Notes: a model not told the origin generated them from the letters alone. A DNA stretch of 64,000 nucleotides from Roseibium polysiphoniae (GCF_014842925.1 NZ_JACYXJ010000003.1:1-64000), one strand, 5' to 3'; numbered from the stretch's first letter, positions 26,297 to 36,270 are shown. Numbers and translations are program-made.

Positions 26297-27232
26297 TCAA
26301 ATGCCTCCCGTTCCAAGTGTTTCGGCCGTGCCCGACAACGCGCTGTGCAGCACGAGCAACGGTTCGGCTGGCGATCTGTCCGTGTGATGGAGAGAATAGG
26401 TCCAGCCTGCGCGACGGCAGATGTCGCGAATTTCGGCCCGGTGACGCTCCATGCGCCTTTGATAGGCTTCGCGCCATGATTCCGCGCGGCCTGTGGTCAG
26501 GCGCGTGCCGCGTTCCGGATCATGAAATTCGACCCGGCCATCGAAAGGAAAGGTTTCCTCGATGGGATCCAGCACCTGAATGACGTGGCCTTTGGCGCCT
26601 GTTCCGGCGACCCTGGCAATCCAGTCGGCAATCTCGTCGACCGGGTCGAGCAGGTCCGAAATCAGAACCACGTCGGAAAAGCGCTGCACCGAGGCTGTGT
26701 CCGGCAAGGCGCGAGGCTTGGCCATATGAGTGAGCGCGTCTGCGATGCGCTCGGCTGCCTTTCTGTCCGAAAAAGGGCGTGTGACCCCCGGCAAACCGAT
26801 ACGCTCCCCCGTGTAGGCGAGCATGTCTGCCAGGGCGAGCATCAACACGATTGCCCTGTCTCTCTTGGAGGCGTTGCCAAGCCGCGATTGAAACACCATC
26901 GAGGGTGAGAGGTCCGCCCAGAGCCAGACCGTATGGGCTGCTTCCCATTCGCGTTCGCGAACATAAAGATGATCGTCGCGCGCAGAACGCCGCCAATCGA
27001 TCCGCTTTGCAGGTTCACCCATGTTGAAGGGGCGGAACTGCCAGAAACTCTCGCCTGGCCCGGCGCGGCGTCTGCCATGCCAACCGGCGGTCACCGAACT
27101 TGCGACGTGACTGGCCTCGACCAGCAGATCCGGCAGGGCGTCGGCCACCGAGCGTGCTTCGCCAATGACATTCGGCCAGGTTTCCTGGTCGATGTGTTTG
27201 CTTTGGGAGGTAACGTTCGGCGTCAGAGCCAT
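26297..27232 (-). CDS. DUF58 domain protein
   Basis: A 311-residue protein with the DUF58 core: HGRRRAGPGESFWQFRPFNM then GEPAKRIDWRRSARDDHLYV (about 54-90), followed by TVWLWADLSPSMVFQS, a VWA-like strand with DLSPS in place of the usual DxSxS metal motif. DUF58 proteins are paired with MoxR ATPases throughout bacteria and are thought to be their clients or adaptors. It lies between moxR (22-base gap) and the DUF4159 gene (2-base gap). Confidence 0.92.
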   Translation of the reverse strand: MALTPNVTSQSKHIDQETWPNVIGEARSVADALPDLLVEASHVASSVTAGWHGRRRAGPGESFWQFRPFNMGEPAKRIDWRRSARDDHLYVREREWEAAHTVWLWADLSPSMVFQSRLGNASKRDRAIVLMLALADMLAYTGERIGLPGVTRPFSDRKAAERIADALTHMAKPRALPDTASVQRFSDVVLISDLLDPVDEIADWIARVAGTGAKGHVIQVLDPIEETFPFDGRVEFHDPERGTRLTTGRAESWREAYQRRMERHRAEIRDICRRAGWTYSLHHTDRSPAEPLLVLHSALSGTAETLGTGGI

Positions 27233-27254
27233 ATACTATGCCTTTCCCTCAGCT

Positions 27255-28280
27255 TCAGCCGATCTTTTCCTTTACCTGCTGAATGATGCCACGGATTGTG
27301 TGGCCATCAGCCCGCGCTGCAAAGGTCAGCGCCATCCGGTGCTGCAGGATCGGTTCGGCAAGCGCCAGTACATCATCAACGGAAGGTGCAAGACGGCCTT
27401 CAACGAGCGCTCGGGCTCTCACGGTCAACATCAATGCCTGACTTGCGCGGGGGCCGGGGCCCCAGGCAATCAGCTTCTTGACGTCATCGCCGGACCCATC
27501 TTCTGCCGGGCGCGCTGCGCGGACGAGCTTCAAGATCGCGTCAACCACGGATTCTCCAACTGGCATGCGACGCACGAGCTGTTGGTATCCGGCGAGCTCT
27601 TCTGCCGACATGGCGGTCTGTGCGACAGCCTGCTCGGCGCCTGTTGTCTCAAGCAGAATGCGGCGTTCGGCGTCCATGTCAGGATAGTGGACGTCGATCT
27701 GCATCAAAAAGCGGTCAAGCTGTGCTTCGGGGAGGGGATATGTGCCCTCCTGCTCCAGCGGGTTCTGGGTTGCAAGCACATGGAAGGGGCGCGGCAAATC
27801 ATGAGGCTGACCCGCGACAGTCACATGATATTCTTGCATCGCCTGAAGCAGTGCGGACTGTGTGCGCGGGCTCGCCCGGTTGATTTCATCGGCCATCAGA
27901 AGCTGGGAGAAGACCGGTCCGGGAATGAAGCGGAACGCTCTACTGCCATCGGCGGCCTGTTCCATCACCTCGGCTCCAAGAATGTCGGAGGGCATGAGGT
28001 CCGGTGTAAACTGGATGCGACGGGCGTTGAGGCCGAGAACCGTTCCAAGCGTCTCGACAAGCTTGGTCTTGGCCAGGCCGGGGACGCCAACGAGAAGTCC
28101 GTGGCCGCCGGCAAGAATGGTGACCAGCGATTGTTCGACAACATTTTCCTGGCCGAAGATGATCCGAGATATATCGGCTTTCGCTGCGGTGATCCGCTCA
28201 AGTGCCTTTTCGGCAACTTCCGCGATTGAATCCAGGTCCGTTTCGGCAGTGCCTCCGGGAGGCGGGCTGATTACGCTCAT
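27255..28280 (-). CDS. MoxR-family AAA+ ATPase
   Basis: A 341-residue MoxR ATPase, a chaperone-like AAA+ protein that remodels or loads metal into partner proteins with VWA domains. Walker A GVPGLAKTK (about 82-90), Walker B LLMADEINRA and the sensor region ATQNPLEQEGTYPLPEAQLD are all present. It is the first gene of the operon and is divergent from the DUF1285 gene. Confidence 0.95.
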   Translation of the reverse strand: MSVISPPPGGTAETDLDSIAEVAEKALERITAAKADISRIIFGQENVVEQSLVTILAGGHGLLVGVPGLAKTKLVETLGTVLGLNARRIQFTPDLMPSDILGAEVMEQAADGSRAFRFIPGPVFSQLLMADEINRASPRTQSALLQAMQEYHVTVAGQPHDLPRPFHVLATQNPLEQEGTYPLPEAQLDRFLMQIDVHYPDMDAERRILLETTGAEQAVAQTAMSAEELAGYQQLVRRMPVGESVVDAILKLVRAARPAEDGSGDDVKKLIAWGPGPRASQALMLTVRARALVEGRLAPSVDDVLALAEPILQHRMALTFAARADGHTIRGIIQQVKEKIG

Positions 28281-28544
28281 GTTTCACCTTCGCGGTCTCG
28301 GGCTCTGATCTGCAAAGCCAGTTGGCAGGTGCAGCGCGGACGGCATATTTTGACACGTCCGCGGCTGGTATTTGTCGCGACTCATTCAGTTTGGCACCAT
28401 ATTGCCGGTTAGATAAGTCGCAAATTCTGTCGAGACAGAGGTAAGCGACACTTTCTGTAAGGGCGGATTGGCCGTTTGGGGCTTTCTTTCGGGAAAACGG
28501 GACGCCATATCAAGAACATGGCTTTGGCCAAGTTTGGAGATAGA

Positions 28545-28557
28545 ATTTGTCGCAAAT
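28545..28557. promoter_or_regulatory. Palindrome over the start codon of the DUF1285 gene
   Basis: ATTTG-TCG-CAAAT is a perfect 5-bp inverted repeat that covers the TTG start codon. A related ATTTGTCGCGACT and AAGTCGCAAAT occur further upstream (about 28372-28425). It may be an operator for the divergent pair or chance. Confidence 0.25.
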
Positions 28558-29140
28558 AGACGCAAAGACCATGCCTTCGGGGCTTGCCGCCTTGATGGCG
28601 CGTGCTGGCGACCAGAAGCGGGGTAAACCCCCGGTAGAGAAGTGGAATCCGCCGTTCTGCGGGGATTTGGACATCCGGATCGCGAGCGACGGAAGCTGGT
28701 CCTACATGTCCAGTCCGATTGCACGGGAGGCCTTGGTCAAATTATTTGCCTCGGTTTTGCGCAAGGACGAAGATGGTCGTCACTATCTCGTGACACCTGT
28801 GGAAAAAATCGGCATTCAGGTCGAAGACGTTCCGTTTTTAGGTGTGGAACTCCACGTGGAAGGCTCCGGACAGCAGCAAAAACTGGTCGTTCGCACCAAT
28901 GTTGGCGATGTAGTGACGGTCGACGAGGATCATCCCATCCGGTTTGATGCCGATCCGAAAAACGGGGGGCTCAAGCCCTATGTCCTGGTTCGTGGACGGC
29001 TTGAGGCGCGTTTGGCGCGACCACTGCTGTATGAACTTGCCGAGTTTTTTGACGAGAGCGACAGCGGCGAACTTGGGCTTTGGAGCTCAGGTGACTTCTT
29101 TCCCTTGGCTCCTGAGTTCCTATCTGAAACAACAACATGA
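28547..29140 (+). CDS. DUF1285 domain protein
   Basis: A 197-residue protein matching DUF1285: NPPFCGDLDIRIASDGSW, TPVEKIGIQVEDVPFLGVEL and the C-terminal ARPLLYELAEFFDE region. Function unknown; the family is almost always beside a CoA-pyrophosphatase Nudix gene and the CCA-adding enzyme in alphaproteobacteria, as here. The start is a TTG with a strong GGAG seven bases before it; the next ATG, eight codons later at 28571, lacks such a site. Confidence 0.9.
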   Translation: MSQIDAKTMPSGLAALMARAGDQKRGKPPVEKWNPPFCGDLDIRIASDGSWSYMSSPIAREALVKLFASVLRKDEDGRHYLVTPVEKIGIQVEDVPFLGVELHVEGSGQQQKLVVRTNVGDVVTVDEDHPIRFDADPKNGGLKPYVLVRGRLEARLARPLLYELAEFFDESDSGELGLWSSGDFFPLAPEFLSETTT

Positions 29141-29168
29141 AGAATCGCGCGACGTGGCGGTCTCAGGG

Positions 29169-29813
29169 ATGGTGCAAGTGCTGAAAGCGGACGGCAGAGA
29201 CAATCTATTCGACGATTTCAAGGATCGTGTCATGCGTCTGCCTGAGGACCGGCTTTCGCACGATACGGGTGATCACGTCCTCAATCCGGACCTTGGCCCC
29301 TATGCACGCTGGGAAGGTCCTCCACGTGACGCTGCCGTTCTCATTCCCGTTATTCCACGCGCCTTCGAGCCAAGTGTGATCCTGACGCTTCGAACACCGC
29401 ATTTGTCTTCGCATGCGGGCCAGATCGCATTTCCAGGTGGCAAGATCGACCGCGAGGATGACGGCGCGGTGCAGGCTGCGCTGCGTGAGGCAGAAGAAGA
29501 GATCGGGCTTGCGCGTCATGCGGTGACGCCCTTTGCGGAGCTCGCTCCTTATCTGACAGGTTCTGGATATCGGGTCATACCTGTCATTGCCGAGGTCGAT
29601 CCCGATGCAAAGCTTGTGGCGAATCCTGCAGAAGTGGCCGATGTCTTCGAGGTGCCACTGTCCTTTTTGATGGATCCGGCAAATCACAAGACGCAGAGCC
29701 GTGTCTGGGAAGGCAAGGCGCGCTATTTCTATGAAATGCCATTCGGGGAGCGTTACATCTGGGGCGTGACCGCTGGCATTGTTCGCTCCCTCTATGAAGC
29801 GGTGTATGGCTGA
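29169..29813 (+). CDS. CoA pyrophosphatase-type Nudix hydrolase
   Basis: About 214 residues with the NudL-type signature ILTLRTPHLSSHAGQIAFPG running into the Nudix box (GGKIDREDDGAVQAALREAE then EEIGL). These enzymes cleave CoA or its derivatives to 4'-phosphopantetheine and 3',5'-ADP. The start is uncertain: the ATG at 29169 and a GTG at 29154 both avoid overlap with the preceding gene. The next gene begins on the last base of its stop codon, so coupling is likely. Confidence 0.9.
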   Translation: MVQVLKADGRDNLFDDFKDRVMRLPEDRLSHDTGDHVLNPDLGPYARWEGPPRDAAVLIPVIPRAFEPSVILTLRTPHLSSHAGQIAFPGGKIDREDDGAVQAALREAEEEIGLARHAVTPFAELAPYLTGSGYRVIPVIAEVDPDAKLVANPAEVADVFEVPLSFLMDPANHKTQSRVWEGKARYFYEMPFGERYIWGVTAGIVRSLYEAVYG

Positions 29814-30073
29814 TGTTTCGTGTTGTTCTGTCTCATATGATCTTGTTCCTGCTGCCATTCGTTGGCTATGCGGTGTGGCTCTGGATCAAGAAGAAATCTC
29901 AAACTTCAGAGAACTGGAAGAATGGTCCGATGGCGTGGTTGACCCTTGCCGGAGTTCTTCTGGTTCTGATCAGCCTGGTTATCTTTGCGACCTTCCAGAA
30001 GATGCCCGAAGGGACCGAGTATCGGCCATCGCGCATGGAAAACGGTGTCTTCATTCCGGGCGGATACGAGTAG
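29813..30073 (+). CDS. DUF6111 small membrane protein
   Basis: An 86-residue protein with two membrane helices (about 5-25, SHMILFLLPFVGYAVWLWIK, and 41-62, AWLTLAGVLLVLISLVIFAT) and a conserved-looking tail YRPSRMENGVFIPGGYE. It fits DUF6111, found in this exact place between a Nudix gene and the CCA-adding enzyme in Hyphomicrobiales. Function unknown. Its ATG overlaps the Nudix stop by one base. Confidence 0.85.
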   Translation: MFRVVLSHMILFLLPFVGYAVWLWIKKKSQTSENWKNGPMAWLTLAGVLLVLISLVIFATFQKMPEGTEYRPSRMENGVFIPGGYE

Positions 30074-30074
30074 A

Positions 30075-31298
30075 ATGACCGATCGCCGAATAACGGCTGA
30101 ATGGCTGCAAAATAATGCAATTCAGGCCGTTTTCGATGCGATCGAACGTCATGACGACGCTGCCCGTGTGGTTGGGGGCGCCGTCCGGAACAGCCTCCTG
30201 GACAAACCTGTCGCGGATATTGATATCGCCACCACTGCAGCACCGTCTGTGGTCGCTGAACGGACGGAGCGTGCGGGCCTGAAAGTCATTCCGACGGGGA
30301 TCGACCACGGTACGGTGACCGTGATCAGCAGCGGTGTCGCATATGAGATCACAACGCTGCGCGAAGATATCGAGACCTTCGGGCGCCAGGCGAAGGTGCG
30401 CTTTGGGCGCGACTGGACGGAAGATGCACGCCGGCGTGACTTCACCATGAATGCCTTGTACTGCGACCGCTCTGGCGCCATCCATGATCCGCTTGGCGGT
30501 TTGACTGACTGCCTCGAGCGACGGGTTCGTTTCATCGGCAGTGCGCGTGACCGCATCCAGGAAGACTATCTTCGTATCCTGCGCTTTTTCCGGATTCATG
30601 CTGCTTACGGCAACGGCGAGCCTGACCCGGAGGGATTGACCGCATGCGTCCATGAGCGGGAAGGGCTCAGGAGCCTTTCAGCCGAGCGCATCGGCATGGA
30701 AATGAAGCGACTGGTTGTTGCGGCGCTGGCTCCGCAGTGCCTTTCGCTCATGGAAAACCATGGGCTGTTGGAGATTGTCACCGGCGGCGTTTCACGCATC
30801 GCAGACTTCACGGCCTTCAGAGGCCTTGCGCCGGATGTGCCCGAAGTGGACGAGCCGGCCCTCGCGCTTGCGGCTCTTGTCGGGTTCGTGGACGAAGACA
30901 TGGACCGCCTTTCGGACCGCTTGAGATTGTCCAATTCAGAACGCAAACGCATGCATGGAGCGCTGGCCGCCGGTTCGGAACTGATCGCGAAGCCGGTCGA
31001 CCCGGCCGCTGTTGATACGCGCAAGTTGCTCTATCGGCACGGACGGCAAACATCGGTCGATGGTGTTGTGCTGGCGTATTCGCGGCAGAGCGAGACGCCT
31101 CTGAAGCGGGATCTTCTGGAATTATTGGCACGGCTGCGACGCACTGAAATTCCACAATTTCCGCTCAAGGGGCGGGATCTGCTTGCCAACGGCATCGCGC
31201 CCGGTCCTGATGTCGGCCGTGTCCTCGAGCGTCTGGAAAGCTGTTGGATCGAGAGCGGCTTTGCACTAACGGCGAAAGAACTCATCGGCCGCATCTGA
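30075..31298 (+). CDS. cca: CCA-adding tRNA nucleotidyltransferase
   Basis: A 407-residue class II nucleotidyltransferase that builds or repairs the CCA end of tRNAs. It has RVVGGAVRNSLLDKPVADID (about 29-48, including the GG and DxD motifs), RRDFTMNALYCD, and the fingers motif QEDYLRILRFFRIHAAYG. The start is the ATG at 30075, one base after the DUF6111 stop, rather than codons inside that gene. In bacteria whose tRNA genes encode CCA (as tRNA-Met here) the enzyme serves mainly for repair. Confidence 0.95.
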   Translation: MTDRRITAEWLQNNAIQAVFDAIERHDDAARVVGGAVRNSLLDKPVADIDIATTAAPSVVAERTERAGLKVIPTGIDHGTVTVISSGVAYEITTLREDIETFGRQAKVRFGRDWTEDARRRDFTMNALYCDRSGAIHDPLGGLTDCLERRVRFIGSARDRIQEDYLRILRFFRIHAAYGNGEPDPEGLTACVHEREGLRSLSAERIGMEMKRLVVAALAPQCLSLMENHGLLEIVTGGVSRIADFTAFRGLAPDVPEVDEPALALAALVGFVDEDMDRLSDRLRLSNSERKRMHGALAAGSELIAKPVDPAAVDTRKLLYRHGRQTSVDGVVLAYSRQSETPLKRDLLELLARLRRTEIPQFPLKGRDLLANGIAPGPDVGRVLERLESCWIESGFALTAKELIGRI

Positions 31299-31449
31299 TC
31301 CCGGCGGAGTGTCGTCAGCCTAGTTAAAAAGACTGATGCAATCGGCCCAAAATCTGCGTTTTATCCGAAAATATGGATTAGATCAGCAATTCTTCCTTTA
31401 CGTTGTGCCGATAGGTTAGAGGCCTTGGGAGATCAAATCCGGCGCAGCA

Positions 31450-32583
31450 ATGATGAAGAAAATTACACTCGTTGTAGGCAGCAAGGACGCTTGCCCAGAC
31501 CTTTTTTCAAAGCTATCGCGGTTTTACGCGGCACAATTGCTCGAACTCGACGACGTATCGTCCGAGCTCATTCAGAACAGCTCACTTGTTCTTGTCGACT
31601 TTGCTGATGGGTCCGGCAAACAGCTTGGCCATCTGAAACGGGTCTTGGAAAAAGTACCTAGTGTACTGCGCATTGGTTGTATCTCCATGACCCGACGCCA
31701 GGAAGTGGTTCAGGCGAAAGCGCTGGGCCTTTCGGAGCTTTGGGATCGGGAGTGCGACGTCGAGGATGCCGTCACCACGATCAAGACCCTGATCGGCGAT
31801 TATGCGATGCCGGCTCTCTCAGATGAGACCCCGGACGCGACCCGTGATGCTGTGAACGGTCTTTGCAGTACCATGGACGAGATGGCAATGGCTGTTGCCA
31901 AGAACCGCCCGCTTCCGATGAAAGCGGCTGCAGAATCCGTGCAAGGTGTTGTCACTGCTCTTCAAACAGATGGTCTGGATGCCTGGCTCGCTGCCGTGCA
32001 GAGCCATCACAGCCATACATTCTGCCATTCGATGATGGTGACCGGTTTTGCTGTAGCCTTCGCCAACGCCCTTGAACTTGATGCTCAGGACAGGGCGTTT
32101 TTGAGCGTTGGGGCGCTTGTTCATGATCTCGGTAAGGTCCGCATTCCTCTCTCCATTCTGGACAAGCCCGGCGAGCTGAGCAGGGAAGAGTATGCGCAGA
32201 TCAAATTGCACCCGGTCTTTTCGAAGGAAATTCTGGACCGGCGACCGGAAATCGCGCCGCAGATCCGCGATATTGCCGTCCAACATCACGAGTATCTCGA
32301 TGGGACGGGCTATCCGGACGGGTTGGATGCCGGCCAGATCTCCCGACTGGTCCGCGTCTTGACGATTTGCGATATCTACTCCGCATTGACGGAAAAGAGA
32401 TCCTACAAGGAAAGCTATGGTCCGCGGCAGGCCTATTCGATCCTGCTGGATATGAAGGGCCGGATCGATCAGGACCTGCTGCGGCGCTTCCGGCCGATCG
32501 CGTTTCAGGCCGACGTCGGCATGCTGAAAAAGGGCGTGGACAGCATGCGCATGATCACCGGCGGACGCAGGGCTTCAGCGTAA
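31450..32583 (+). CDS. HD-GYP domain protein (probable c-di-GMP phosphodiesterase)
   Basis: A 377-residue protein with a receiver-like N-terminal region (1-115) lacking an obvious acidic pocket (MMKKITLVVGSKDACPDL) and a C-terminal HD-GYP domain. The metal and substrate motifs are complete: HSHTFCHSMM, VHDLGKVRIP (HD at 225-226), KLHPVFSKEIL, HHEYLDGTGYPDG (near 278-290) and ICDIYSALTEKRSYK. It should degrade cyclic di-GMP. An ATG one codon later is an alternative start. Possible links to the flagellar cluster and the PilZ protein at 52909 are inferred only. Confidence 0.92.
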   Translation: MMKKITLVVGSKDACPDLFSKLSRFYAAQLLELDDVSSELIQNSSLVLVDFADGSGKQLGHLKRVLEKVPSVLRIGCISMTRRQEVVQAKALGLSELWDRECDVEDAVTTIKTLIGDYAMPALSDETPDATRDAVNGLCSTMDEMAMAVAKNRPLPMKAAAESVQGVVTALQTDGLDAWLAAVQSHHSHTFCHSMMVTGFAVAFANALELDAQDRAFLSVGALVHDLGKVRIPLSILDKPGELSREEYAQIKLHPVFSKEILDRRPEIAPQIRDIAVQHHEYLDGTGYPDGLDAGQISRLVRVLTICDIYSALTEKRSYKESYGPRQAYSILLDMKGRIDQDLLRRFRPIAFQADVGMLKKGVDSMRMITGGRRASA

Positions 32584-32660
32584 GACTGAAACAAACTGCG
32601 CCGGGACTGGATTGAGTGTGCCAGAGCCCGGTTTTGCCGGTGTGCAACGGCCTCAGGCTG

Positions 32661-33587
32661 CTAAGGCCATTTCACCACGGGCGGCATTGAAGACAGAATG
32701 GAGGCGACATTGCCGCCTGTCTTGAGACCGAAGATCGTGCCGCGGTCATACAGCAGATTGTATTCCACATAGCGGCCACGGCGAACGAGCTGCTCTTCAC
32801 GCTCGGCTTCACTCCAGGGCTTGCTGAAGTTCTTGCGCACCAGTGCCGGATAGATGTCCAGGAATGATCTGCCGACATCCTGTGTGAACGCGAAATCTGC
32901 GTCCCAGTCTCCGGAATGGAGATAATCGTAGAAGATGCCGCCGACGCCGCGCGGCTCGTTCCTGTGCTTCAGGAAGAAATAGTCCTCGCACCATTTCTTG
33001 TAGTGATCGTAGTCAGCGCAATCATGGCCGTCGCAGGCCTGTTTCATGGCGGCATGAAAAGACTGGGTGTCGGGATCTTCCTGGGTGCGTCTGGCGTCGA
33101 GAACGGGGGTGAGATCCGCGCCGCCGCCAAACCACTGGCGGGTTGTCACGACCATACGCGTGTTCATGTGAACGGCCGGCACATGAGGGTTTTGCGGATG
33201 CGCGATCAGGCTGATGCCGGATGCCCAAAAGCGTGGGTCCTGATCGGCGCCGGGAATCTGCCCGCGAAACTCTGGCGAGAATTCGCCATGAACGGTTGAG
33301 ACATGCACGCCGACCTTCTCGAACACACGGCCATGCATCATCGACATGACGCCGCCGCCGCCCTTTGCGCCGGTGGAATCTGTCCGTTCCCAAGGGGTGC
33401 GTTCGAAGCGTCCTGCAGGTAGGTCCGCAAGCGGGCCATCCAGAGTGGCGATTTCATCTTCCAAAGCCTCGAGGCTTGCGCAGATCCTGTCTCTGAGTTC
33501 GGTGAACCAGGTGGGCGCGAGCGTCTTCTTCTCCTCGATCCCGTCCGGGTGCGGGCCACCGCGTTGTTCTGGGGAAGGGGCGTTCAT
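32661..33587 (-). CDS. hemF: Oxygen-dependent coproporphyrinogen III oxidase
   Basis: HemF oxidatively decarboxylates coproporphyrinogen III to protoporphyrinogen IX for haem. The 308-residue protein has the family stretches [49 protein letters not shown] and [20 protein letters not shown]. trmL lies upstream on the same strand, 62 bases away. Confidence 0.96.
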   Translation of the reverse strand: MNAPSPEQRGGPHPDGIEEKKTLAPTWFTELRDRICASLEALEDEIATLDGPLADLPAGRFERTPWERTDSTGAKGGGGVMSMMHGRVFEKVGVHVSTVHGEFSPEFRGQIPGADQDPRFWASGISLIAHPQNPHVPAVHMNTRMVVTTRQWFGGGADLTPVLDARRTQEDPDTQSFHAAMKQACDGHDCADYDHYKKWCEDYFFLKHRNEPRGVGGIFYDYLHSGDWDADFAFTQDVGRSFLDIYPALVRKNFSKPWSEAEREEQLVRRGRYVEYNLLYDRGTIFGLKTGGNVASILSSMPPVVKWP

Positions 33588-33649
33588 GAGAAGATCCTCG
33601 GTGTTGTCGGTGCCGTTTTTGTGAGCGCGTCTGCAGCCATATGCCAGAT

Positions 33650-34114
33650 CTACGGCTTAGGAAAGCCGTCGGTTTGCCGCAAGGCCTCGCCCAGAACCAT
33701 GCCTGCCGAAACCGCGACATTGAGCGAGCGCATGCCTTCGGCCATGGGAATGGTCAATCGGGCGTCTGCGACGTCGTGAACCGTTTGAGGTGCGCCCGAC
33801 GATTCCCTGCCAAGCAGCAGGATGTCATCGAGGCAGTAGTCAAAGGCGTGGTAAGGCTGCTGGGTCTTTGTGGTCAGCAGGAGAAGCCGTTTGTCAGCTT
33901 CTTGGCGCCAACTTTCAAATGCGGTCCAGTCGAGGTGCCGGGTCAGGGCAGCTCGTTCGAGGTAGTCCATGCCAGCGCGTTTGAGCGCGCTGTCAGACAG
34001 AGGAAAGCCAGCCGGTTCGATCAGATGAACCTTGACACCCATGCAGGCGGCAAGCCTCAATATCGTACCGGTGTTCTGGGGAATGTCCGGCTGGTAGAGA
34101 GCAATTTCTGGCAT
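33650..34114 (-). CDS. trmL: tRNA (cytidine/uridine-34 2'-O)-methyltransferase TrmL
   Basis: A 154-residue SPOUT methyltransferase of minimal size that methylates the wobble ribose. It starts [20 protein letters not shown], and the knotted SAM site is shown by [16 protein letters not shown] and [20 protein letters not shown]. It is the first gene of a probable pair with hemF. Confidence 0.95.
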   Translation of the reverse strand: MPEIALYQPDIPQNTGTILRLAACMGVKVHLIEPAGFPLSDSALKRAGMDYLERAALTRHLDWTAFESWRQEADKRLLLLTTKTQQPYHAFDYCLDDILLLGRESSGAPQTVHDVADARLTIPMAEGMRSLNVAVSAGMVLGEALRQTDGFPKP

Positions 34115-34297
34115 CGGACTCCGCTGTATCTAGACCGCCTCATGGATCGCACGCGCGCGCAAACGAGGCTTTCAAAGTCCGGCTGTTTATCATCCGCGTT
34201 ACAAGATGTCATGCGCGAGGGGATTACAATTCTGAGCCACGGGCTCTAGTTTCTTGTACTCGCCCTGACCTGATTCCCATTGCAGCGGAGACGTTTG

Positions 34298-36178
34298 TTG
34301 GATCCGGTATTCCGACTGTTTGAAAAGTGGATCGATCCGTTCAAGCCGGGCCCCAGTGCGGGACCGCCGCCGCAGGGCGTGCTGGCCTTTCTGATGTATT
34401 TTGTCAGGCAGGCCCGCTGGCCGTTCATCGCCATGCTTGTTCTTGGCGGACTGACCGCGGGCATCGAGGCGTCAATCTACACCTTCATCGGCCAGATCGT
34501 TGACATCTTGCAGGCCGGAGAGAGGGAAAGCTTCTTCCAGACCCATGGCGCAACTCTTGTCGGGATGGCCTTTGTCGTGCTCGTGGTTCGGGCGCTGGTG
34601 GCGATCCTGACGGCGCTTGTTGAGGAGCAATCTATCGTGCCGGGGTTCTTCAACTTGGTGCGCTGGCAGTCACATCAGTGGGTGATGAGACAGAGCCTGT
34701 CCTATTTCCAGGAGGATTTTTCGGGACGTATCTCGGCAAAGGTGTGGCAGGCAGGCCAGGCGGCTGGCGACTTCATGAGTTCGCTGCTGCAGACGGTCTG
34801 GTACATCGCCGTCTACGCACTGACGACCCTTCTGCTGATTGGCGAACTCGATTGGCGTTTGGGGGCTGCGGTCGGCGTTTGGCTGATAGGGTTTTCCTTT
34901 GTCGCGCGCTATTTCATTCCCAAGGTGCGGGCCGAGGCGAAGCAGGTCGCAAATGCAGGATCCGGCGTATCTGGTCGCCTTGTCGATACCTACACCAATA
35001 TCCAGACGGTTAAGCTCTTCGGCACCCGTGAAGGCGAAGAGCAGGGCGTTCTGCGAACCTATGACGGGTTTCTTTCGCGGCTTCGGGTCTTTACGCGCAC
35101 TTTGACGTCGGTGCGATCCGTCATGGTCAGCTTCAGTGGCTTGATGATTGTGATCATCGCCGGGATGGCTCTGTCGTTCTGGCAGCAGGGCCTGGTGAGC
35201 ACCGGAGACGTCGCCTTCTGCCTCGGGCTGGTCCTGCGGTTGAATTTGTTGCTCAACCGCTTGATGGGGCAGCTCAACGGTCTGTTCCGGAACATAGGCA
35301 CGCTTCAGGACAGCATGGAGCTGATCGTCAAGCCCATCGATGTTCTTGATGCGGCAGATGCCCGGGAGCTTGAGGTGCCGAACGGGGCTGTTTCTTTCGA
35401 GAACATCCGTTTTCATTACGGCAAGGCCGAGGGTGTGATCGAACAACTGTCTCTCAAGATCAAACCGGGCGAGCGCATCGGCGTCGTCGGACCTTCCGGC
35501 GCGGGCAAGACGACCCTCGTGAACCTGCTGCTGCGGTTCTACGATCTCGAGGCCGGAAGGATATTGATCGATGGTCAGGACATCTCGCGGGTGAGCCAAC
35601 AGTCCTTGCGCAGTTCCATCGGCCTCGTCACCCAGGACACTTCGCTGCTGCATCGCTCGATCGAGGAGAACATTCTCTACGGCCGGCCGGATGCCAGCGA
35701 AGAGGACATGCGGCAAGCAGCGGAGCGTGCCCACGCGATGACGTTCATCGAGGGGCTGGAGGACAAGAAGGGCCGGCGCGGGTTTGCGGCCCATGTGGGA
35801 GAGCGGGGTGTGAAACTCTCCGGCGGTCAACGCCAACGCATCGCAATTGCGCGGGTATTGCTGAAGGATGCGCCGGTCCTGGTGCTGGACGAAGCAACGT
35901 CAGCGCTCGATTCCGAGATTGAGGCTGCCATTCAGGAGAACCTTGCCGAGCTCATGAATGAAAAAACGGTCATTGCGATCGCGCATCGTCTGTCGACCAT
36001 TGCGTCAATGGACCGGCTGATTGTCATGGACGCGGGCGAGATCGTTCAGCAGGGGACCCATGCCGAACTTCTGAACGAGGAAGAGGGACTTTATTTTCAG
36101 CTTTGGTCTCGCCAATCAGGGGGCTTTCTTCCAGACGTCGGTCCTGTCTCCGGGCAAGGCGCGCTTCATACTGCCTGA
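34298..36178 (+). CDS. ABC half-transporter A (fused membrane and ATPase domains)
   Basis: About 626 residues: an exporter-type membrane domain with six helices (about 30-320) and a C-terminal ATPase with Walker A GPSGAGKTT, Q-loop LVTQDTSLLH, signature [18 protein letters not shown], Walker [14 protein letters not shown] and AHRLST. All catalytic points are intact. The start is set at the TTG at 34298, eight bases after GGAG; a TTG at 34280 is less well placed. The C-terminus LWSRQSGGFLPD matches that of the second ABC gene at 37491, so the two probably form a heterodimer or are recent paralogues. Substrate unknown. Confidence 0.9.
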   Translation: MDPVFRLFEKWIDPFKPGPSAGPPPQGVLAFLMYFVRQARWPFIAMLVLGGLTAGIEASIYTFIGQIVDILQAGERESFFQTHGATLVGMAFVVLVVRALVAILTALVEEQSIVPGFFNLVRWQSHQWVMRQSLSYFQEDFSGRISAKVWQAGQAAGDFMSSLLQTVWYIAVYALTTLLLIGELDWRLGAAVGVWLIGFSFVARYFIPKVRAEAKQVANAGSGVSGRLVDTYTNIQTVKLFGTREGEEQGVLRTYDGFLSRLRVFTRTLTSVRSVMVSFSGLMIVIIAGMALSFWQQGLVSTGDVAFCLGLVLRLNLLLNRLMGQLNGLFRNIGTLQDSMELIVKPIDVLDAADARELEVPNGAVSFENIRFHYGKAEGVIEQLSLKIKPGERIGVVGPSGAGKTTLVNLLLRFYDLEAGRILIDGQDISRVSQQSLRSSIGLVTQDTSLLHRSIEENILYGRPDASEEDMRQAAERAHAMTFIEGLEDKKGRRGFAAHVGERGVKLSGGQRQRIAIARVLLKDAPVLVLDEATSALDSEIEAAIQENLAELMNEKTVIAIAHRLSTIASMDRLIVMDAGEIVQQGTHAELLNEEEGLYFQLWSRQSGGFLPDVGPVSGQGALHTA

Positions 36179-36270
36179 GGCCAGTCCGGCGTTACTTAGG
36201 GGGGTGGTGGCGGTTTTTGATCCGCTGCACGGCAGGCGGCGTAGACAGGCCGACAGATCAGGGAGCCATC

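Noticed and set aside
27165-28229. 354-codon plus-strand open frame opposite moxR
   Set aside because: It lies fully antisense to the clear MoxR ATPase; its composition (many Cys, His, Arg) is that of an antisense shadow in G+C-rich DNA.
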